Assembly: GCA_019873625.1 (NCBI GenBank)
Contig: JAIOAW010000012.1
Location: 1 to 64,000 of the forward strand
DNA: 64,000 nt
DNA from: Chloroflexota bacterium
Lineage (GTDB): Bacteria; Chloroflexota; Anaerolineae; UBA1429
Direction of reading: 5' to 3'
This document shows positions 57,146-64,000 of the stretch, piece by piece (within the stretch, counting starts at the first letter, position 1; each line of letters opens with the position of its first letter). A program made the translations under genes and the position numbers. The notes under the pieces are model-generated. The model did not search any database and was not told the origin of the DNA. It saw only the letters and a list, made by a program, of their open reading frames with translations.

Positions 57146-57910
57146 ATGTCTATGGAAATCTTGAAGGCGGGGGCCAAGAGCCTGGGCCTTACGCTGGGCG
57201 CTCATCACCTAGCCCGCTTTGAGGCCTATTACCGCGAACTGGAGGCCTGGAATAAACGCTTTAACCTGACGGCCATCACCGGCTGTGAGGAGATTCAGCG
57301 GCGCCACTTTATTGACTCGTTGACCTGCCTGCTCGCCTTCCCCAGCGGTGTGGCCAGCGCCTCTATCCCCGATGAGGTACCCCTTCAATGGCAGGGGACC
57401 GATTTACGCTGTGCCGACGTGGGCACGGGGGCGGGCTTTCCCGGCTTGCCCCTCAAGATCGTATTCCCCGAAATTCGGCTGACGCTCATCGAGGCCACGG
57501 CCAAGAAGGTGGTCTTTTTGGAGCATATGGTCAGGACGCTTGGCTTGAGCCAGGTGGAGATCATCCATGCCCGGGCGGAGGATATAGGCCGCCTGCCCGA
57601 GCACCGCGAGCAGTATGACGTGGTGCTCGCGCGCGCCGTGGCGCACCTTGCGGTGCTCGCCGAGTATTGCCTCCCCCTGTGCCGGGTGGGAGGGCGGTTC
57701 ATCGCGCCCAAGGGGGAAGATGCCCTCGAGGAGATCGCCGCCGCCGAGGAGGCCATCGCCCTCCTTGGAGGAGCGCTGGTGGCCGCCAAGCCGATTACCC
57801 TGCCCGATGTGCCGGGCCAACGCTACCTCGTGGTGATAGACAAGGTTGCCAAAACGCCCGATCGGTATCCCCGCCGGGCGGGCATCCCTCTCAAACGCCC
57901 TTTGCCGTAG
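57146..57910 (+). CDS. rsmG: 16S rRNA (guanine527-N7)-methyltransferase RsmG
   Basis: WNKRFNLTAITGCEEIQRRHFIDSL; DVGTGAGFPGLPLKI. Confidence 0.95.
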   Translation: MSMEILKAGAKSLGLTLGAHHLARFEAYYRELEAWNKRFNLTAITGCEEIQRRHFIDSLTCLLAFPSGVASASIPDEVPLQWQGTDLRCADVGTGAGFPGLPLKIVFPEIRLTLIEATAKKVVFLEHMVRTLGLSQVEIIHARAEDIGRLPEHREQYDVVLARAVAHLAVLAEYCLPLCRVGGRFIAPKGEDALEEIAAAEEAIALLGGALVAAKPITLPDVPGQRYLVVIDKVAKTPDRYPRRAGIPLKRPLP

Positions 57911-59093
57911 GGCGCTCGTCGAGAAGTAAAGTCCCCTTGACCACGCGCCAACGCACGGCGCTCGCGCAGAAATCCGCTGGGTAATCTCTCAGCGAGGTGG
58001 TCGTGATGAGGACCTGGGGCGCCTCGCGGATGGCCCCGAGCAAAAAGCGGCGGCGCTGTTCATCCAGTTCAGAGGCCACGTCATCCAACAAGAGCACGGG
58101 GAACTCGCCGGCGGCCCGGCGCATAAAGGCCATCTCGCCCAGTTTGAGGGCGAGGGCCACGGTGCGCTGCTGCCCGCGCGAGCCGTAGATGGTCATATCC
58201 ACGCCATCTGCCAAAAGGCGCACATCGTCGCGGTGAGGCCCTATCGTCGTGACGCCGCGCCCAATCTCCTCGCTGCGCGCCGCCTCTAGGGCTACCCGAA
58301 AGGCCTCGATAAGGCGCGCCTCCTCGGGCGGGGTGGGGGCGCCCGGCGCCCCTGGGCAAGGCACCGTGCTCATATAGTGCAGGCTCAACCTTTCTTGGCC
58401 CCCTGTGAGGGCGTGGTGAACGGGCTGAACATCCTGCTCCAAGGCGCGGAGGCCCTCCATCCGCCGCGCCAAGATGAGGGCGCCCAGTTTAGAGAGTTCC
58501 TCATCCCAATAGGTGAGTTCGTTCCTTTGGGCCTGCCGCTCGCGGATGGCGCGCAGCAGGGCGTTGCGCTGGGCTAGCACGCGGTTGTAGCGCGCCAGGG
58601 CGCGGCAATAGGCGCTATCCGTCTGGCAAAGGGTGATGTCGAGGTAGCGGCGCCGCTCTCCGGGCGCCCCGGCCACCAGGGCGATATCCTCCGGCAAAAA
58701 AAGGACGACGAGCAGCCTCCCCACCACGTCCATAGCCCGGCGCGGCACGCCATCCAGCCAAATCTGCCGGCGGAAGGTGGCCCCTTCGAGGGGTTCTCCC
58801 GGTTGGCGCTCGAGGACGAGCGACATCTCGGTGGTATGCTCCTCGCCGCCGCGCAGATAGGTCGCGCTCAAGCGCGCATAGGGGATGACCTCCCCCCGCG
58901 CGCCCCAGGCGATGAGTTCGCGATCCGAACTGGCCAGAGGAGACCGCGTGGTGGCCAGGTAGTAGATGGCCTCGAGGAGGTTCGTCTTACCTTGGGCGTT
59001 CTCGCCTTCTAATAAGTGAATGCGCGCCGAGAGAGAGACCTCCAGGCGCGCATAGTTGCGAAAGTTAGTCAGCGCCAGGCGCGTGAGATGCAT
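57891..59093 (-). CDS. recF: DNA replication and repair protein RecF
   Basis: LTRLALTNFRNYARLEVSL, EGENAQGKTNLLEAIYYL, LLLDDVASELDEQRR. Confidence 0.96.
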   Translation of the reverse strand: MHLTRLALTNFRNYARLEVSLSARIHLLEGENAQGKTNLLEAIYYLATTRSPLASSDRELIAWGARGEVIPYARLSATYLRGGEEHTTEMSLVLERQPGEPLEGATFRRQIWLDGVPRRAMDVVGRLLVVLFLPEDIALVAGAPGERRRYLDITLCQTDSAYCRALARYNRVLAQRNALLRAIRERQAQRNELTYWDEELSKLGALILARRMEGLRALEQDVQPVHHALTGGQERLSLHYMSTVPCPGAPGAPTPPEEARLIEAFRVALEAARSEEIGRGVTTIGPHRDDVRLLADGVDMTIYGSRGQQRTVALALKLGEMAFMRRAAGEFPVLLLDDVASELDEQRRRFLLGAIREAPQVLITTTSLRDYPADFCASAVRWRVVKGTLLLDERPTAKGV

Positions 59094-59104
59094 TGCGGCT
59101 CGAT

Positions 59105-60232
59105 CTAGCGGGCGATATGCATCGGCATAATGATGTGCACGAAATCTTGGCCGCCCACCGGCTTGATGACCCCTGGGCTGGTGGGGTCGCGCGTCTCCAA
59201 GGCGACCTGCGCCGTATCAATCACCTCGAGCGCATCGAGCAGATACCGCACGTTGAAGGCGATTTCGATAGGCTGGCCCTCGACGGTTACGTCCAACTCG
59301 CTCACGTTATCGCCATGCTCCGCGGAGGTGGCCGAGACGATCAAACGGCCCATCCCGCCCTCGTTGGGGAGGATCTGCAAGCGCACGATGTTCGCCGCAT
59401 CCCGTGCAAAGATGGCGGCCATACGCAGGGCTTGGAGCAAATCCGCCGTGGTGGCCACCATACGCGTGTTATACGTGGTGGGGATGATCTGGCGATAATC
59501 TGGGAAGGTGCCCTCGACGAGTTGCGAGATCAACTCCACCTCCGGCATACGGAAGAAGACCTGGTTGCGCGCGGAGGAGACGAGCATCGTAACCGATTCC
59601 GCCTCGCCGCTGATACGGCGCAATTCCTGCAAGGCGCGCGCTGGGATGATGATGCTGATGCGTTCCGCGGGCGCCTTGGGGATGGGCGAGGAGACCACGG
59701 AGAGCCGGTAACTATCGGCGGCCGCGAAGGTTACGCCCTGGGGGGTGAGTTCCGTGTGCACGCCCGTCAGCACGGGGCGGCTCTCGTCGGTGGCGGCGGC
59801 AAAGACCACGCGGTCAATCATTTTGGCGAGGTCGGCTGTGGCGAACTGCGAGGCCTTGTCTTCCTCCGGCACGAGGATGATGGGGAACTCTTGGGCGTCA
59901 ATCCCCTTGATGTTCGCCTCATACCGGCCGCAGCGGAGGTTGAGCGTCTGTGTGCGCGCGATGAGGCTGAGGTCAATGCGCTCCGGCGGGAGGGAGTTCA
60001 CAAAATCGGTGAGGAGGCGGGCCGGCACCGTGATGGCCCCTTCCTCCGTCACGTTCGCGCCCACCCAGCAGTTCACGCTGATCTCCAAATTCGTGGCCGA
60101 AAGTTTCAGGCGCGATTCATCCGTCGCGAGCAGGATATTCGAGAGCACGGGCAGGGTGCTCCGCGTGGCCACCGCCCGCCCCACGATGGAAAGCCCCTTG
60201 GCGAGGTTCTCTTGAAGGCAAGAAAGTTTCAT
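59105..60232 (-). CDS. dnaN: DNA polymerase III beta sliding clamp
   Basis: MKLSCLQENLAKGLSIVGRAVATRSTLPVLSNILLATDESRLKLSATNLEIS; C-terminal HIIMPMHIAR. Confidence 0.97.
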   Translation of the reverse strand: MKLSCLQENLAKGLSIVGRAVATRSTLPVLSNILLATDESRLKLSATNLEISVNCWVGANVTEEGAITVPARLLTDFVNSLPPERIDLSLIARTQTLNLRCGRYEANIKGIDAQEFPIILVPEEDKASQFATADLAKMIDRVVFAAATDESRPVLTGVHTELTPQGVTFAAADSYRLSVVSSPIPKAPAERISIIIPARALQELRRISGEAESVTMLVSSARNQVFFRMPEVELISQLVEGTFPDYRQIIPTTYNTRMVATTADLLQALRMAAIFARDAANIVRLQILPNEGGMGRLIVSATSAEHGDNVSELDVTVEGQPIEIAFNVRYLLDALEVIDTAQVALETRDPTSPGVIKPVGGQDFVHIIMPMHIAR

Positions 60233-60262
60233 CGCGTCCCTCCTCCGCGTATGAGTGAAAGG

Positions 60263-60291
60263 AGTATAAGGGGATTGCCGAGGCGCGTCAA
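60263..60291 (-). promoter_or_regulatory. Promoter of dnaN-recF
   Basis: Minus strand TTGACG-N17-TATACT. Confidence 0.75.
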
Positions 60292-60313
60292 AGGAAAGGG
60301 TTCCCCCCGCCGC

Positions 60314-61333
60314 TTACTCGGCCAAAGCCCGTTCAATCTCGGCGAGCCACACCTCTTCGCGGCGCCGCGCGGGATCCTTTTCCCGCTGGGCAAGGTCTGC
60401 CCGCCATAGGCGAAGCGCGCCCCGCTGTTTGCGGAGCCGCCGCCATTCGCGTTGGGCCTCTTCGGCATATCCCCCGGCGCGCAGGGCGCGCCACAGTTCA
60501 TAGCGGGCCGTCAATTCGGTGATGGGGTCATTCAACCCCAAGCGCAGGGCGCGCGCCAGGGCCTCTGCCGCGCGCGCGTGATCCCCCGCCTCGCGGTAGG
60601 CCATGCCCACATTATAGTGCGCCGTGGCAAAGTGCGGCGCGAGAGCGGCCGCCCTTTGGAGCACCTCCAGCGCCTCGGGCACCCGGCGCATCTCCAGAAG
60701 GGTCAGCCCCAATTCGGCATAGCCGTGATAGAGGCCCGGCTGCAGCGCGATGAGCCGCTCCGCCGCCCTTTGGCTGGCGGCCAGGTCTCCTCGTTGGCGC
60801 AAAATCTGCGAACGCAGTAGGTAGGCCTCTTCGAAATCGGGGCGGTCTCGTTCGACCTCCTCCAAAGCGGCCAAGGCGGCGGCCTCGTCTCCCTCTGCGT
60901 GGGCCTGAAAGGCCCGCCGATAGGCACTCGGCGTGCCTTGGCGGGCCAAACCCCAGCCGAGGTACAACGCGCCCCCCAGCGCCAAGAACGACCCCGCGCC
61001 GGCCACGCCGCGCCACTTGGCAGGGAGAGGTAGGAGGTTCAGGGCGATGGCGAGCAGCGCACAGAGGACGAGCCAGGGGCCGCGCGTGGCCCAACGGCGG
61101 GCGGCGCTCGTCAGCCCTGGGGAACGTTGAGCGGCGCCTCGCGCATACAAGGCCAGGCCCGCAAGGGCCAGCGCGGCGCCGCCCGCGCACGCATACCATA
61201 GCGCGGTGCGCCAAGGGGCGGCGGTGGGCAGGGCAAAGGTCATCCCGGCTAGGAGCGCGACGAGCGCCCCGCCGCAACCAAGAAGGATATCCCACCGCGC
61301 GCCCCGGCGCGATGCGAACAGCCGTTTGCTCAT
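60314..61333 (-). CDS. TPR-repeat membrane protein
   Basis: N-terminal TM helices, then TPR repeats (FATAHYNVGMAYREAGDHARAAEALARAL). Confidence 0.78.
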   Translation of the reverse strand: MSKRLFASRRGARWDILLGCGGALVALLAGMTFALPTAAPWRTALWYACAGGAALALAGLALYARGAAQRSPGLTSAARRWATRGPWLVLCALLAIALNLLPLPAKWRGVAGAGSFLALGGALYLGWGLARQGTPSAYRRAFQAHAEGDEAAALAALEEVERDRPDFEEAYLLRSQILRQRGDLAASQRAAERLIALQPGLYHGYAELGLTLLEMRRVPEALEVLQRAAALAPHFATAHYNVGMAYREAGDHARAAEALARALRLGLNDPITELTARYELWRALRAGGYAEEAQREWRRLRKQRGALRLWRADLAQREKDPARRREEVWLAEIERALAE

Positions 61334-61398
61334 AAGCCTCCTCTGGGCCAATGCGCCCTTTTGGGCGAGAGGATAGAACGATTGTTCCGATTCGTCAA

Positions 61399-61427
61399 TT
61401 GACAGAAGCGCCCTGGGCGGACATAAT
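61399..61427 (+). promoter_or_regulatory. Promoter of recN
   Basis: TTGACA-N17-CATAAT, inside the track-predicted ORF start. Confidence 0.7.
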
Positions 61428-61464
61428 GAAATCGCCGAGAATCCCTCGCGGTAGGGGAGGGCGT

Positions 61465-63198
61465 GTGCTTATCGAGTTGGCCATCGAAAACCTCGCGATT
61501 ATCGAATCCCTCCGGCTGCAGTTTGGGCCGGGGTTTAGCGTCCTCACGGGCGAGACGGGCGCGGGCAAATCCATCATCATCGATGCCGTAACGCTCCTTC
61601 TGGGGGGGCGCGCCTCCACCGAGATCATCCGCACCGGCTGCGATACGGCCGTCGTCGAGGGCGTCTTTGCGCTCAATGGCGACCTTCTGGCCACCTTGGG
61701 GCCGACCCTTGAGGAATTCGGCCTGGAGGTGGAGGAGGATACCCTCATTTTGCGGCGCGAGGTCAGCCGCGAACGGCGCAACATCTGCCGGGTGAACGGC
61801 CGCGCTGTAACCCTGAGCACCCTAGAGGAGATCGGCCGCCATCTGGTGGATATCCACGGCCAGGGCGAGCATCTCTCGCTGATGCAGCCGCGCCGCCATA
61901 TAGATTTCCTCGACCGGTACGGGGGCCTTTTGGAGGAGCGCCAGGCCTTGAGCCGGCTGGTGCAATCTTGGCGGGAGGTGCGCCAGGCCCTGCGCGCCCT
62001 CCAGCAAGATAAGCGGGAGATGGCCCGCCGCGCCGACTTGCTCGCCTATCAGATAGACGAAATTCGCAGTGCGCGCCTGGAAATCGGCGAAGAAGAGGCC
62101 CTGCGGCGCCAGCGCACGCTCCTCAGCAACGCCGAAAAGCGCCTCCAATTGGCCGCCAGGGCCTATGCCCTTTTGGCCGGCGGCGAAGAACGCCAACGGG
62201 GCATTGTGGACCTCCTCGCGCTGGCCAGCGAACACCTCACCGATTTGGCCGCCCTCGACGATTCCCTGCGCGGCGAAAGCGAACAATTGGAAAGCCTCTA
62301 TTACCAGGTAGAAGAGTTGGCGCGCACGCTCCGCGCCTATCGAGACGAAATCGAGTTCGACCCCGAAGGGCTGGAGGCCGTGGAAGAGCGGCTGAACCTC
62401 ATCCAGAACCTCAAGCGCAAGTATGGCGATTCCATCGCCGAGATTTTGGCCTATGCTGAGCGCGCCCAGGCCGAATTGGAGGGCATTACCCACAGCGAAG
62501 AGCGCATTCAGGAACTGACGCAAGAGGAGGAGCGGCTCCTTCAGGCCATTTCTCAGGCCGCGGAGGCCCTGAGCCGCGCGCGCCAGGAGGCGGCCGCAAG
62601 GCTTTGCCAAGCCGTGGAGGCGGAACTCGCCGAACTGAATATGGAGCGCGCCCAATTCTTGGTGGATATCCGCTGGGAAGAGGACCCCCACGGCGCCCTA
62701 ATTGGGGGCAAGCGCTACCGCTTTGATGCGCTGGGGGTGGATCGCGTCGAGTTCCTCATTGCCCCCAACCCTGGCGAAGAGGCCAAGCCCCTCGCCAAGA
62801 TCGCCTCCGGCGGCGAGACCTCGCGCCTGATGCTCGCGATGAAGACGGCCCTCTCTCACGTGGACCCCGTGCCCACGCTCATCTTTGACGAGATAGACGC
62901 AGGCATCGGCGGGCGCACGGGAGATGTGGTGGGGCGCAAGTTGTGGGCCTTGGCGCGAGATCACCAGGTGTTCTGCGTGACGCACCTCCCGCAGATTGCC
63001 CGCTACGGCGCCCAGCACTTTCGCGTGGAAAAGGCCGTCGTTGGCGAGCGCACGATCTCCACAGCCCGCTTGCTCACCGATCAGGAGCGCGTCGAAGAAT
63101 TGGCCATTATGCTCGGCGGGGCCTTTACCGAGGCGACGCGGCGCAGCGCCGAAGAACTCTTGAGCATCCAGCCGCCCCAAGGCCCGCGCCTAAATTAG
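61465..63198 (+). CDS. recN: DNA repair protein RecN
   Basis: LIELAIENLAIIESLRLQFGPGFSVLTGETGAGKSIIIDAVTLLLG; FDEIDAGIGGRTGDVVGRKLWAL; GTG start at 61465. Confidence 0.95.
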   Translation: MLIELAIENLAIIESLRLQFGPGFSVLTGETGAGKSIIIDAVTLLLGGRASTEIIRTGCDTAVVEGVFALNGDLLATLGPTLEEFGLEVEEDTLILRREVSRERRNICRVNGRAVTLSTLEEIGRHLVDIHGQGEHLSLMQPRRHIDFLDRYGGLLEERQALSRLVQSWREVRQALRALQQDKREMARRADLLAYQIDEIRSARLEIGEEEALRRQRTLLSNAEKRLQLAARAYALLAGGEERQRGIVDLLALASEHLTDLAALDDSLRGESEQLESLYYQVEELARTLRAYRDEIEFDPEGLEAVEERLNLIQNLKRKYGDSIAEILAYAERAQAELEGITHSEERIQELTQEEERLLQAISQAAEALSRARQEAAARLCQAVEAELAELNMERAQFLVDIRWEEDPHGALIGGKRYRFDALGVDRVEFLIAPNPGEEAKPLAKIASGGETSRLMLAMKTALSHVDPVPTLIFDEIDAGIGGRTGDVVGRKLWALARDHQVFCVTHLPQIARYGAQHFRVEKAVVGERTISTARLLTDQERVEELAIMLGGAFTEATRRSAEELLSIQPPQGPRLN

Positions 63199-63971
63199 GT
63201 TTTCTCCCCCTCTTCGGGTGCCAGTTCGCGGAAGGCGAGCGTCCACACGGCGGAGCGGAAGACCTGATACACGCCCGCGACGAACACCCCCGCCAGGCCG
63301 ATGAGCGCCAAAAAAGGCACGGCTAGGATGGCGACCCAAGGCGCCGAGCGAAAGATCGAATAGGCCGCTGTGCCCGCCCCCACGCCCAGACCGATGACGA
63401 CGGCCATAATCGGCAGGAGGATGATCCCCAACGCGAGGCCGACGAGCCACATCACCACCCATACGGAAAGGGATTCTTTGAGCCGCGCCCGCAGGAGCGC
63501 AAACCCGCGACCGATGGCGCCAAAGACGTTCTGCGCCCTCAAGATACAGGCACGCTCAGCCCAGGCCTGGACGATCGTGACGGTAGCGGCGAGGGCGATC
63601 ATCGCGAGGATAAAGATCAAGAAGAAGAATAGCCCCACGATGACCATCCAGGCGATGCCCAGCGCCCGCGCCTCGCCTGCAGCAAGGAGCAAAATCCCCG
63701 GCGCCATAAAGATCAGGCCGATCCCACCGAGGATGAGGAGGATCGCGCAGGCCACGAGAAAGGCCCCCAGGCCGATGAGGAGATCAATGGCCAACAGGTA
63801 AAGGAAGCGCCGCCAACCCCGCGCAAGCCCCGCTTTGAAGGTCGTCTCTTGCGCTTCTTCGACCTCATCCACCATCGCGATGAGGGCGCCCACGCTCGTG
63901 TAGCGGACGATGATCCCCACGATGGCCAAAATGAGGCCCATTATGAGAACCACGCCGATGACCGCCGCCAA
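63195..63971 (-). CDS. Integral membrane protein, multiple TM, possibly 5'-truncated by window end
   Basis: Hydrophobic segments, RAQNVFGAIGRGFALLRARLKESL; frame may continue beyond 64000. Confidence 0.65.
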   Translation of the reverse strand: MAAVIGVVLIMGLILAIVGIIVRYTSVGALIAMVDEVEEAQETTFKAGLARGWRRFLYLLAIDLLIGLGAFLVACAILLILGGIGLIFMAPGILLLAAGEARALGIAWMVIVGLFFFLIFILAMIALAATVTIVQAWAERACILRAQNVFGAIGRGFALLRARLKESLSVWVVMWLVGLALGIILLPIMAVVIGLGVGAGTAAYSIFRSAPWVAILAVPFLALIGLAGVFVAGVYQVFRSAVWTLAFRELAPEEGEKT

Positions 63972-64000
63972 GATGGGCCAGGCCGCCTGGATATTGGCGA

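Noticed and set aside
57880-60320. oriC near dnaN/recF
   Set aside because: No cluster of DnaA-box-like TTATCCACA sequences or AT-rich unwinding element seen, and no dnaA in the window.
1-64000. Mobile elements, prophage, toxin-antitoxin or defence islands
   Set aside because: No transposase, integrase, phage structural, restriction-modification or paired toxin/antitoxin motifs recognised in the translated ORFs.

Overview
This looks like a GC-rich, gene-dense bacterial chromosome segment. Gene content, short intergenic gaps and Thr-Pro-rich exported proteins suggest Chloroflexota (inference). I see no rRNA, CRISPR array, prophage, transposase or obvious defence island. Most of the window is housekeeping: mnmE, rsmD, folD, folC, tsaE/tsaB/rimI/surE, serA, hpt, hpf, rnj, ftsK, rsmG, recF, dnaN, recN. 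It also holds an ECF transporter cassette with a duplicated ATPase, a CopA-type P-ATPase, an exopolysaccharide-like cluster and three tRNAs. The strongest non-coding signal is a T-box leader on the minus strand at about 36262-36616, upstream of a TrpB2-type gene. Its apparent specifier is TGG (Trp), and serA follows in the same direction. Other items worth a second look are a composite palindromic intergenic repeat family at three loci (about 21.1, 42.6 and 50.9 kb), a perfect 24-bp palindrome at 5473-5496, a bacterial translin-family protein, a small SET-domain protein, an Ada-like zinc-binding lipoprotein, many readable -35/-10 promoters (several of which correct ORF starts), and a candidate leaderless gtrA mRNA. 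I found no convincing wholly new multi-gene system. The trpB2-serA T-box unit and the repeat family are the best candidates for follow-up. All calls come from reading the sequence and translations; no searches were run.
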